From contig NZ_CALLVK010000004.1 in assembly GCF_938010525.1 (NCBI RefSeq), forward strand, positions 1 through 64,000: a stretch of 64,000 bases of DNA. Reading direction: 5' to 3'. The notes beneath the pieces were generated by a model that searched no databases, was not told where the DNA came from, and worked only from the letters and a program-made list of their open reading frames with translations. The translations under genes were made by a program, and so were the position numbers. How positions within the stretch are numbered: the first letter of the stretch is position 1; every line of letters begins with the position of its first letter. Below are positions 7,253 through 14,838 of this stretch, one piece after another. The stretch is from Abiotrophia sp938010525. GTDB taxonomy: Bacteria; Bacillota; Bacilli; Lactobacillales; Aerococcaceae.

Positions 7253-8503
7253 ATGAAATTTAACTGGAAAAAAATTGCAATCGGGACTATGTCTGCAGCT
7301 ATGGCTTTAGCAGCATTCCCATTCGGCGCAGTAAAAGTTGCAACTGCCCAAGAAGCTAAATTGGTGATCTCTGGTGGGGGCTTAACTGACTACCTCAAAG
7401 CAAACATCAAAGACTTCGAAGAGAAAAACAACGTGAAGGTTGAAATCTCTGACAACACTGACATGTTCGGTATGTTAGATGCTTTAGCTTTAGACGGCCC
7501 TGCTGGGAACGGTGCAGACGTTTATATCGCACCTAACGACCGTGTAGGTGCTTTAGCAAAAGCTGGTCACTTATCAGAAGTGAAATTATTAGACGACGCT
7601 AAGTACGATGACAAAGACAAACAAGGTGTATCAATCGACGGTAAAGTATACGGTGCGCCATCTGTTATCGAAACCATCATCATGTACTACAACAAAGACT
7701 TATTGAAAGAAGCGCCAAAATCTTTCGATGAATTAATGTCTTTATCTAAAGACGACAAGTACAAGTTCGCAGGTGAAGAAGGTAAGAACGTTGCCTTCCT
7801 CGCTCAATTGACTAACTTCTACTTCAGCTACGGTATCTTAGCTGGTTACGGCGGTTATGTATTCGGCCAAAACGGTACAGATCCTAAAGACATCGGTTTG
7901 AACAACGACAAGTCTGTTGAAGCCATCAACTACATCAGCGACTGGTACAAGAATGTATGGCCAAAAGGCATGTTAGACGTTAAGTCTTCTTACGACTTCA
8001 TGAAACAATCCTTCATCGATGGTAAGACTGCTGCTATCATCACTGGTCCTTGGGAAGCTAAAGCCTTCAAAGATGCTAAAGTTAACTTAGGTGCTGCTAA
8101 ATTACCTTCATTACCTGGCGGTAACGAGTACAAACCATTTGCCGGCGGTAAAGCATGGGTTATCTCTGAATACTCAGAAAACAAAGAATTGGCACAAAAA
8201 TTCTTAGACTGGGCATCTTCTGAAGAACAACAAAACAAATTGTACAAAGGCTTCGGCGAAGTTCCTGCTAACCACGTAGCACGTGAAGCAGCAGCTAAAG
8301 ACGATAACGAAATCACTAAAGCGGTAATCGATACCTTCGCTAACGCAGTTCCAATGCCAAACATCCCACAAATGGCTGAAGTATGGGCAGGTGCTGAAAA
8401 CTTAATCTTCGACGCAGCTTCAGGTAACAAGTCTGCTAAAGAAGCAGCTGACGCAGCGGTAGAATTGATCAAACAAGCGATCGAACAAAAACACGGCGAA
8501 TAA
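7253..8503 (+). CDS. malE: Maltodextrin-binding protein of the ABC transporter
   Basis: A 416-residue extracellular solute-binding protein of the maltose/maltodextrin family (SBP family 1), feeding maltodextrin to MalF/MalG. The mature part begins near LVISGGGLTDYLK and shows the family's DNTDMFGMLDAL and ITGPWEAKAF regions. The signal peptide (1-33, cleavage near ATA-QE) contains no cysteine, and I see none in the whole protein, so the lipid anchor normal for Gram-positive binding proteins is missing. Codon use (AAC, GGT, TTA, GAA) is strongly biased, suggesting very high expression. The start is set by AAGGAGGA 8-9 nt upstream. It is followed by a strong hairpin before malF, which probably gives excess binding protein over permease. 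Confidence 0.92.
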   Translation: MKFNWKKIAIGTMSAAMALAAFPFGAVKVATAQEAKLVISGGGLTDYLKANIKDFEEKNNVKVEISDNTDMFGMLDALALDGPAGNGADVYIAPNDRVGALAKAGHLSEVKLLDDAKYDDKDKQGVSIDGKVYGAPSVIETIIMYYNKDLLKEAPKSFDELMSLSKDDKYKFAGEEGKNVAFLAQLTNFYFSYGILAGYGGYVFGQNGTDPKDIGLNNDKSVEAINYISDWYKNVWPKGMLDVKSSYDFMKQSFIDGKTAAIITGPWEAKAFKDAKVNLGAAKLPSLPGGNEYKPFAGGKAWVISEYSENKELAQKFLDWASSEEQQNKLYKGFGEVPANHVAREAAAKDDNEITKAVIDTFANAVPMPNIPQMAEVWAGAENLIFDAASGNKSAKEAADAAVELIKQAIEQKHGE

Positions 8504-8530
8504 GCTGATAACTAACCACTCAAGCTGAAT

Positions 8531-8562
8531 GATCTGGTAGCCTTCGGCTACCAGGTCTTTTT
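8531..8562 (+). terminator. Intercistronic terminator/attenuator between malE and malF
   Basis: A 12-bp stem (8531-8542 with 8546-8557, one wobble), TTC loop, then T5. It is strong enough to end many transcripts; partial read-through would feed malFG. Confidence 0.85.
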
Positions 8563-8607
8563 GCAAGAGAAGCGCAACTATTAGTATATTGAAATGGAGG
8601 TATTATT

Positions 8608-9915
8608 ATGGCAGACACGGTTGCACCGCGTCAAGATGAGCGTAAAGCCATGAGCCTGTCTCTGATTCCAGGTCTGGGACAATTCTATAATGGCCAAACC
8701 CTCAAAGGGATTATCTTCCTGGCTTTGACTGCACTCTTTATCTTTGAAATGTTTACCTTCGGTTATGGCGCCCTCGTGGGCTTTGTGACCTTGGGTTCCG
8801 TTCCTAAGCAAGACCACTCCCTCTTCCTCTTAATTCGTGGGAGCTTGCAAATCATCATTACCATTATCTTCTTGGCCTTCTATGGGGCTAACATCTTAGA
8901 CGTACGTTCCATCGCTCGCAAGATCAACAAGGGCGAGAAAATCTCTAAGACCTTGAAGGAAATGCTCCACAACATCTATGCGGATGGTTTCCCTTATCTC
9001 TTAATTATTCCATCTTATATCTTTATGGCCTTTGCCATTGTCTTCCCAGTATTGGTGACGGTATGTACAGCCTTCATTAACTATGACTTCAAACACACGC
9101 CACCTGCTAAACTCTTAGACTGGGTAGGGATTGAGAACTTCTGGAACATCTTCAACCTCTCAACCTTCCGTGATGCCTTCATGGCGGTCTTCACTTGGAC
9201 CTTGGTATGGACCATCTGTGCGACCACCTTACAAATCGTGATTGGGGTCTTCACTGCCATTGTGGCTCACCAACCATTTATCAAGGGTAAACGTATCTTC
9301 GGGGTTATCTTCCTCTTGCCTTGGGCGGTACCAGCCTTCATTACCATCATGACCTTCTCTAACATGTTCAATGACTCTATCGGGGCCATTAACACGCAGG
9401 TTATTCCATTCTTGAACCACTTGATTCCATTTGTGGATCTACCAACCGTGGCTTGGAAGACCGACCCAAACTGGACCAAGGTAGCCATTATCATGATTCA
9501 AGCTTGGTTAGGTTTCCCATATGTCTATGTCATGACCACTTCGATCCTGCAGTCCATTCCTGAAACCCTCTATGAGGCAGCGAAAATTGATGGGGCAGGG
9601 GCTGTCAAACGCTTCACCGCCATTACCTTACCGGTTATCTTGTCGGTGGCAGCACCAATCTTCATGACCCAATACACCTTCAACTTCAACAACTTCTCCA
9701 TGATCTACCTCTTCAACGATGGGGGTCCGGGTTCTGTTGGGGGCGGTGCCGGGTCAACCGACATCTTGATTTCTTGGATCTATAAGATTACCACTGGTCA
9801 ATCACCACAGTTCTCCATTGCGGCGGCCTTGACCTTGATTATCTCCTTGATTATCATCTCGGTATCCTTATTCGTATTCAAGAAGACCAACGCCTTTAAC
9901 ATTGAGGAGGCCTAA
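8608..9915 (+). CDS. malF: Maltodextrin ABC transporter permease MalF
   Basis: A 435-residue membrane protein. After an N-terminal hydrophobic domain (SLIPGLGQFYNGQ and helices up to about residue 110) comes the BPD-type permease core. The EAA loop that docks the ATPase is near residue 320 (EAAKIDGAGAVKRF). It forms the channel together with MalG. The ribosome site TGGAGG is 9 nt before the ATG. It is two bases from malG, so the two are coupled. No ATPase gene follows, so a shared MsmK-type ATPase must be encoded elsewhere (inference from known streptococcal systems). Confidence 0.92.
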   Translation: MADTVAPRQDERKAMSLSLIPGLGQFYNGQTLKGIIFLALTALFIFEMFTFGYGALVGFVTLGSVPKQDHSLFLLIRGSLQIIITIIFLAFYGANILDVRSIARKINKGEKISKTLKEMLHNIYADGFPYLLIIPSYIFMAFAIVFPVLVTVCTAFINYDFKHTPPAKLLDWVGIENFWNIFNLSTFRDAFMAVFTWTLVWTICATTLQIVIGVFTAIVAHQPFIKGKRIFGVIFLLPWAVPAFITIMTFSNMFNDSIGAINTQVIPFLNHLIPFVDLPTVAWKTDPNWTKVAIIMIQAWLGFPYVYVMTTSILQSIPETLYEAAKIDGAGAVKRFTAITLPVILSVAAPIFMTQYTFNFNNFSMIYLFNDGGPGSVGGGAGSTDILISWIYKITTGQSPQFSIAAALTLIISLIIISVSLFVFKKTNAFNIEEA

Positions 9916-9917
9916 TC

Positions 9918-10769
9918 ATGAAAAATTTGACTAAATCAGCGAAATTTTCCCGTTATGTAGGCCAATTCCTGACCTATTTCTACATGGTTGTCCTCTCCAT
10001 CGTCATCATTTACCCGCTCTTAATCACCGTAAGTTCGGCCTTTAAGGCAGGGAACGTGACAGCCTTCTCCCTAGACTTAGGGATGCAATGGTCCTTGGAC
10101 AACTTCACCCGTCTCTTCAACGAGACCAAGTACCTATCTTGGTACCGTAACACCTTGTTCGTCGCGACGACTACCATGGTGGTGCAAGTCTTCGTTGTCA
10201 CTTTGGCAGGTTATGCTTACAGCCGTTACAACTTCATGGGCCGTAAGAAATCCTTGCTCTTCTTCTTAATCGTGCAAATGGTGCCAACCATGGCTGCCTT
10301 GACTGCCTTCTACGTTATGGCTGTCTTGCTCAACGCCCTCAACCAATTCTGGTTCCTCTCTCTGATCTACATCGGCGGTGGGATTCCAATGAACACCTGG
10401 TTGATGAAGGGTTACTTCGATACCGTGCCTTACGACTTGGATGAATCTGCTAACCTTGACGGGGCAGGCCACTTCCGAATCTTCTGGCAAATCGTCTTGC
10501 CATTGGTGCGCCCAATGATCGCCGTGCAAGCCCTCTGGGCCTTCATGGGACCATTCGGGGACTACCTCTTGGCTAAGTTCTTGCTGCGTAAGGAAGAGTC
10601 TTATACTGTCGCAGCCGGTCTGCAAACTCTGATTGCTGACCAACGTAACCAACGGGTTGCGCTCTTCGCGGCCGGTGCTATCTTAATCGCCGTGCCAATC
10701 TCAGCCCTCTTCTTCATGTTACAGAAGAACTTCGTGACCGGTTTGGTTAACGGGGGGACCAAGGGCTAA
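9918..10769 (+). CDS. malG: Maltodextrin ABC transporter permease MalG
   Basis: A 283-residue permease with six predicted helices. The EAA motif is near residue 175 (ESANLDGAGHFRIFW), followed by the LPLVRPM stretch typical of MalG. The start ATG lies 2 nt after the malF stop, with GAGGAGG inside the end of malF as ribosome site. It completes the transmembrane pair for maltodextrin import. It is followed by a terminator and then a separately promoted DUF1189 gene. Confidence 0.93.
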   Translation: MKNLTKSAKFSRYVGQFLTYFYMVVLSIVIIYPLLITVSSAFKAGNVTAFSLDLGMQWSLDNFTRLFNETKYLSWYRNTLFVATTTMVVQVFVVTLAGYAYSRYNFMGRKKSLLFFLIVQMVPTMAALTAFYVMAVLLNALNQFWFLSLIYIGGGIPMNTWLMKGYFDTVPYDLDESANLDGAGHFRIFWQIVLPLVRPMIAVQALWAFMGPFGDYLLAKFLLRKEESYTVAAGLQTLIADQRNQRVALFAAGAILIAVPISALFFMLQKNFVTGLVNGGTKG

Positions 10770-10784
10770 TATTAGCACTTTATG

Positions 10785-10812
10785 GGGCAGGAAGCTTTTC
10801 CTGTCCTTTTTT
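10785..10812 (+). terminator. Terminator after malG
   Basis: An 8-bp stem (10785-10792 with 10799-10806, one wobble) and T6. Confidence 0.85.
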
Positions 10813-10873
10813 GTTTAGAGGGGGAATTCTTCCCTCATGACCTCTCGGCCTGGTTTTCCAGCGGGTGCCTTTA

Positions 10874-10882
10874 TGGTATACT
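10874..10882 (+). promoter_or_regulatory. Extended -10 promoter of the DUF1189 gene
   Basis: TGGTATACT, an extended -10, with only a weak -35 (TTTTCC region) about 17 bp upstream. Confidence 0.55.
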
Positions 10883-10898
10883 AGAGAGGTAGAATTCA

Positions 10899-11780
10899 AT
10901 GAAAGTAGGAACCCGGATGTCCACAAAAGCATTTCCCCTTAATTACTTTGCCGCCATGGCAGGGCCAGTGTCAGCCTTCAAGGAGCGGCAACCCCTCAAA
11001 GTCAGACAGACCCTAGCTGTGATTCTCTTGATTATTAGCGTCATGATTCTGCCCATTGCGGTTAAGATTGGCCAGCTCAAGATTGTCAGCCTAGATCAAT
11101 TTGCTTCCCAGTCTATGGCCCTGCTAGACGACCAAGTAGCGGAGCAAGTGTCTCATTATGCGACAGGTCCCCAAGGTCAGCTGGTCATGCCTAGCCAAGA
11201 CATCAGTCTGCGTGACGATGACCAAGGCCGTGTCATGCTCCTGGCTCAAGATGATAGCCAGCTGCTAGAAGCTAGCCTGTCAGGCAAGGCGGGGGTAGCC
11301 TTCACACCTGAACGTTTCGTGGTGACGGCTGCAGGCAATCGCTTCCTGTCCCAGCCTTATGACCCAGAAGCTGACTTTAGACTGGCTACTAGCGCCGACA
11401 GTCTCAACCGGCTCCTATCTGGCCAGTGGTTCCAAAATAATCGCCTAGCCATTATTCTGACCATTCTCATTAATTCCTGGCTCTTGCTAGCGGTCAGCTT
11501 CCTAATCATGCTCTTTGGTGTGGCGGGCTTCCTGTCCTTTATGAAGTTCACGGATATCTTCTCCATTAAGTCTTATGGCCAGGCCTTCCGGGTCTGCCTC
11601 AACTGCTTCGGTTGGCCAACCTTGGTGGCCGTCCTGGTAGGCTTTGTGACGGGTAACCCAGCCCATGTCCTAACTGGGTTGGGCATTGCCTTTATGGCCA
11701 TGATTATGTGGGTTTACTGGGCGACGCATTTCCAAGATGCCTATGTAGAAGCCAAGTTGGCGGCCCAGGAGGACAAGTAG
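10899..11780 (+). CDS. DUF1189 membrane protein (MalA/YvdJ type)
   Basis: A 293-residue membrane protein. One N-terminal helix (about 40-60), an extracytoplasmic loop of about 110 residues and a C-terminal helix bundle (about 180-285) match DUF1189, called maltodextrin utilisation protein YvdJ in Bacillus and MalA in pneumococcus. The biochemical role is unknown; its constant place beside maltodextrin permeases points to support of that transport. The ATG at 10899 has GAGAGGT upstream; a second ATG six codons later is possible. Its stop directly abuts the next gene's ATG. Confidence 0.8.
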   Translation: MKVGTRMSTKAFPLNYFAAMAGPVSAFKERQPLKVRQTLAVILLIISVMILPIAVKIGQLKIVSLDQFASQSMALLDDQVAEQVSHYATGPQGQLVMPSQDISLRDDDQGRVMLLAQDDSQLLEASLSGKAGVAFTPERFVVTAAGNRFLSQPYDPEADFRLATSADSLNRLLSGQWFQNNRLAIILTILINSWLLLAVSFLIMLFGVAGFLSFMKFTDIFSIKSYGQAFRVCLNCFGWPTLVAVLVGFVTGNPAHVLTGLGIAFMAMIMWVYWATHFQDAYVEAKLAAQEDK

Positions 11781-12254
11781 ATGCGGATTCTGCTGGATGG
11801 GGATGCCTGTCCTGTTAAGGCCGAGGCCATTAGCCTAGCCGCCAAATGGGACTTGCCTGTCATTATCGTGGCCTCCTATAACCATGTCAGCAAGACCGAC
11901 TATCCGTCCCATGTCCAGACGGTTTATGTGGAGCGGGGCGCTTACCAGGCCGACTATAAAATTGTGGCCTTGGTCAAGGCGGGCGATATCGTGGTCACCC
12001 AGGACTATGGTCTTGCGACCATTCTCCTTAACAAGGCCATTGTCTTGCATCACATGGGCTGGCGCTATCGGCCAGAAGCCATGGACCAGCTCCTAACCCA
12101 ACGTTATATGGGCCAGGTCAGCCGGCGCAAGACGGGACGCTACGGAGGCAAGGGGCCCAAGCCCTTTAGTCGCCAGGACCGGGAGCGTTTCTGGGCCTCA
12201 CTAGAAGCCATCATTAGACAAGAAAAGCATCAAGAAAAGGGAGCCGGCCAGTGA
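11781..12254 (+). CDS. YaiI/YqxD family protein (DUF188)
   Basis: A 157-residue protein. The family signature is clear: LLDGDACPVK at the start (conserved Asp pair), VTQDYGLA near residue 75, and a basic C-terminal part with GGKGPKPF. The fold is PIN-like and the members are uncharacterised, perhaps nucleases. It starts immediately after the preceding stop codon, with AGGAGG in the end of that gene as ribosome site, so the two are co-translated. This pairing is probably operonic convenience rather than function. Confidence 0.88.
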   Translation: MRILLDGDACPVKAEAISLAAKWDLPVIIVASYNHVSKTDYPSHVQTVYVERGAYQADYKIVALVKAGDIVVTQDYGLATILLNKAIVLHHMGWRYRPEAMDQLLTQRYMGQVSRRKTGRYGGKGPKPFSRQDRERFWASLEAIIRQEKHQEKGAGQ

Positions 12255-12282
12255 GCTTGCTCCCTTTTGCTATATAAAAAAT

Positions 12283-12319
12283 CAAGCCCCACTTGCTTAA
12301 GACTAGCAAGTGGGGCTTG
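12283..12319. terminator. Bidirectional terminator
   Basis: A 15-bp perfect stem (12283-12297 with 12305-12319) between convergent genes. A second short hairpin (AAGGGAGC...GCTCCCTT) overlaps the end of the DUF188 gene. Confidence 0.8.
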
Positions 12320-12323
12320 TGCT

Positions 12324-13109
12324 TTAGTTGGCTTCATCAATTTGGATGACGGTCACGCCAGCCTCTTCGATTTCCTTGAGGCGGGCAGGGTCGCCATAGG
12401 TGTCGGTGATCAGGATGTCAATCTTTTGAATGCCGGCCACCTGGAAGTTGGAGGTGACCCCAATCTTGCGGTAATCAGCCACCACGATGACTAGGCCGTG
12501 GGAGTTCTGGACCATGAGTTGGTTGACCTTGGACTCGCGGAAGTCGCCAGTGGTAATGCCGACTTGGGCGTTAATACCGGAGCAGCCCATAATGCAGATA
12601 TTGGCATTGATATGGCGCAGGGAATCAGCCGCCAGTTCACCGACCAAGGCCGCCTTAGGAAAATGAATCTCGCCCCCTGACAGGATAATGGTCGAACTTG
12701 GGTGCATTTCCTGTTCGCTCATGCGCAGGTTGTTGGTGACGACCGTGACTGGGGTCTCCTTGAGATAGTCCATGACGTGCATGGCGGTGGTGGAGGTGTT
12801 CATATAAATGGTCATCTTTTCTTCTATATAAGTAGCGGCTTTTTCAGCGATGGCCTGTTTGATTTGTTCGATATGGGGGTTTTGGGTATCGCCCTCGAAA
12901 AAGGGCACCTCATTGAGGATGGCATAACCATGGTGGCGTTCGATGATACCCATCTTAGCCAGCAGGTTCAAGTCGCGCCGCACCGTCATGGTAGACACCT
13001 TGGCCAGTTGGGCTAGGCTTTCGACGGTTAGACTCTTGCTAGGAGATTGGTTGAGGGCCTGAATCATCAAATCACGCCGTTGACGAACATCTTGGACAGA
13101 ACGTTTCAT
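12324..13109 (-). CDS. DeoR-family repressor of the ascorbate operon
   Basis: A 261-residue regulator. The N-terminal DeoR winged helix (LTVESLAQLAKVSTMTVRRDLNLL, the family's recognition-helix block) covers about residues 20-60. The C-terminal DeoRC sugar-phosphate sensor domain follows, with VTNNL, LSGGE and MGCSGI blocks. It is divergent from ulaG, so it most likely controls the ula genes and itself, probably sensing L-ascorbate-6-phosphate as UlaR does. I chose ATG 13109 rather than the GTG at 13118 because the AGAAAG ribosome site fits only the ATG. Confidence 0.85.
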   Translation of the reverse strand: MKRSVQDVRQRRDLMIQALNQSPSKSLTVESLAQLAKVSTMTVRRDLNLLAKMGIIERHHGYAILNEVPFFEGDTQNPHIEQIKQAIAEKAATYIEEKMTIYMNTSTTAMHVMDYLKETPVTVVTNNLRMSEQEMHPSSTIILSGGEIHFPKAALVGELAADSLRHINANICIMGCSGINAQVGITTGDFRESKVNQLMVQNSHGLVIVVADYRKIGVTSNFQVAGIQKIDILITDTYGDPARLKEIEEAGVTVIQIDEAN

Positions 13110-13142
13110 GGTGGACACTTCTTTCTAGTAATCTATAAGGAC

Positions 13143-13170
13143 ATTTTACCACAAAACAAGCATAAAACAA
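13143..13170 (-). promoter_or_regulatory. Promoter of the DeoR-type regulator
   Basis: On the minus strand: TTGTTT (13165-13170), a 16-bp spacer, then TAAAAT (13143-13148) with an extended TGG. Confidence 0.6.
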
Positions 13171-13172
13171 AC

Positions 13173-13212
13173 ATCGAACACAATAAAAGCACATTAAATG
13201 TTAAATCGAACA
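13173..13212. promoter_or_regulatory. Paired operator candidates between the regulator and ulaG
   Basis: ATCGAACA occurs at 13173-13180 and again at 13205-13212, exactly 32 bp apart (about three helical turns), between the two divergent promoters. Direct repeats of this kind are typical of DeoR-family operators. Confidence 0.55.
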
Positions 13213-13222
13213 TAAAATTAGC

Positions 13223-13251
13223 TTGTAAGCGGTGCCTAATTGCGTTATCAT
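13223..13251 (+). promoter_or_regulatory. ula operon promoter
   Basis: TTGTAA (13223-13228), a 17-bp spacer, then TATCAT (13246-13251). A weak cre-like sequence (13224-13237, two mismatches to TGWAANCGNTNWCA) overlaps the -35, so CcpA control is possible. Confidence 0.65.
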
Positions 13252-13293
13252 AGACATGTAAACATCACTCGACACAAGTTAATGGAGGTAATA

Positions 13294-14364
13294 ATGATGA
13301 GAACAATCCAAGATGTAACAAAGGATACTTGGTTGCGCGAGACCTTCCCAGAATGGGGGACTTGGCTCAACGAAGAAATTCGTGACAAACAAGTAGAGCC
13401 AAATTCTTTCGCTATGTGGTGGTTAGGCTGTACCGGGATTTGGATCAAATCCGATCAAGGCACCAACATCCTTTGCGATCTCTGGACCGGTACAGGTAAA
13501 CGCAGTCACGGGGCCGGCAACATGAAGAAAGGTCACCAAATGATGCGTATGTCTGGGGTAGAAAAACTCCAACCAAACTTACGTAACCAACCATTCGTCC
13601 TGGATCCATTCGAAATCGAAGGCGTGGACGCTTTAGTGGTAACGCACATCCACTCTGACCACTTAGACATTAATACGGCAGCGGCAGTGGCTAAGAACTG
13701 CCCAGAGGCTAAATTCGTAGGTCCTAAAGCCGTGGTTGATACTTGGCTCAAATGGGGTGTCCCAGCAGAACGTACCGTGGTAGTGCGTCCTAACGAATCC
13801 GTTAAGATCAAAGACATCGAAGTGGTCGCTTTAGAAGCCTTCGACCGGACCGCCTTAGTGACTTGGGATGGTGACCCTGAATATGAACTCAAGGGTAAAA
13901 TGCCACAAGACATGGACCAAATTGCCGTCAACTACCTCTTCAAAACTTCAGGTGGTAACATCTACCATGCCGGCGACTCTCACTTCTCTAACATGTTCGC
14001 TAAACACGGTAACGAACACAAGATTGATGTCTGCTTAGGGGCCTTCGGTGAAAACCCTCGTGGGATTACTGACAAGATGACCTCTGTTGATATCTTGCGT
14101 ATGGCTGAGTGCTTGAATGCCCGCGTAGTCATCCCAGTTCACCACGATATCTGGACTAACTTCATGGCGGACACCGATGAAATCTTAGCCCTCTGGAACA
14201 TGAAGAAAGATCGCTTGCAATATGACTTCCAACCATTTATCTGGCAAGTAGGGGGGCAATACAACTACCCACAAGACTTGAACAAGTTAGAATTTAACTT
14301 CTACCGTGGCTTCGACGATGCCTTCAGCAAGGAAAACGACGTGCCATTCCCATCCTTCTTATAA
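13294..14364 (+). CDS. ulaG: L-ascorbate-6-phosphate lactonase
   Basis: A 356-residue metallo-beta-lactamase-fold enzyme that opens L-ascorbate-6-phosphate to 3-keto-L-gulonate-6-phosphate, the first cytoplasmic step. The metal motif HIHSDHLD begins near residue 118 and the second motif HAGDSHFS follows. The N-terminus (TWLRETFPEWGTWLNEEI) is characteristic of UlaG. The long open frame extends 18 codons upstream, but the GGAGGT at 13284-13289 fixes the start at 13294 or 13297. It is first in a seven-gene operon. Confidence 0.95.
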   Translation: MMRTIQDVTKDTWLRETFPEWGTWLNEEIRDKQVEPNSFAMWWLGCTGIWIKSDQGTNILCDLWTGTGKRSHGAGNMKKGHQMMRMSGVEKLQPNLRNQPFVLDPFEIEGVDALVVTHIHSDHLDINTAAAVAKNCPEAKFVGPKAVVDTWLKWGVPAERTVVVRPNESVKIKDIEVVALEAFDRTALVTWDGDPEYELKGKMPQDMDQIAVNYLFKTSGGNIYHAGDSHFSNMFAKHGNEHKIDVCLGAFGENPRGITDKMTSVDILRMAECLNARVVIPVHHDIWTNFMADTDEILALWNMKKDRLQYDFQPFIWQVGGQYNYPQDLNKLEFNFYRGFDDAFSKENDVPFPSFL

Positions 14365-14388
14365 GACTGAGCTAGAGGAGACTGACTA

Positions 14389-14838
14389 ATGTTAAGAGAA
14401 ATTATTGACGGCAATCGTTTCAGCTTCCAAGCTGGATACGATTCTTGGGAAGATGCCATTCGCGCTGCCTGTGAGCCCATAGTGGCTCAGGGCGTGATTG
14501 AGCCAGAATATCCAGGTTACATCATTGCTAATGTCCACGAATTTGGACCTTACATCGTGATTGCGCCGGACATCTGCATTCCCCATGCTCAAGAGGGAAG
14601 AGGGGTGAATGAAACCGCCGTTGCCTTTATGAACACAGACAAGCCAGTTGACTTCGGTCCTGGCGCTGATTTCCAACCTCGCCTTTTCTTCGTCTTGGCA
14701 TCTACAGACAATGAGAAGCACTTGGAAAACCTCTCTGAACTCGTGACCTTGCTCGATTCAGAAGAAGTGGTGGAGGCCTTTGTTAAGGCCCGCAGCAAGG
14801 AAGACTTACAATCTATTTTAGGGGGATTAGGTGAATAA
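14389..14838 (+). CDS. ulaC: PTS ascorbate-type IIA component
   Basis: A 149-residue EIIA of the mannitol/fructose fold. The phospho-accepting histidine is His66 in CIPHAQEGRGV. It passes phosphate from HPr to the IIB protein. The ribosome site AGAGGAG precedes the ATG. The 3' end overlaps the ulaA start by 8 nt. Confidence 0.93.
   Translation: MLREIIDGNRFSFQAGYDSWEDAIRAACEPIVAQGVIEPEYPGYIIANVHEFGPYIVIAPDICIPHAQEGRGVNETAVAFMNTDKPVDFGPGADFQPRLFFVLASTDNEKHLENLSELVTLLDSEEVVEAFVKARSKEDLQSILGGLGE

Noticed and set aside
12267..13016. Plus-strand frames opposite the DeoR-type regulator
   Set aside because: The minus strand encodes a clear DeoR protein; the plus frames have no ribosome sites or domains.
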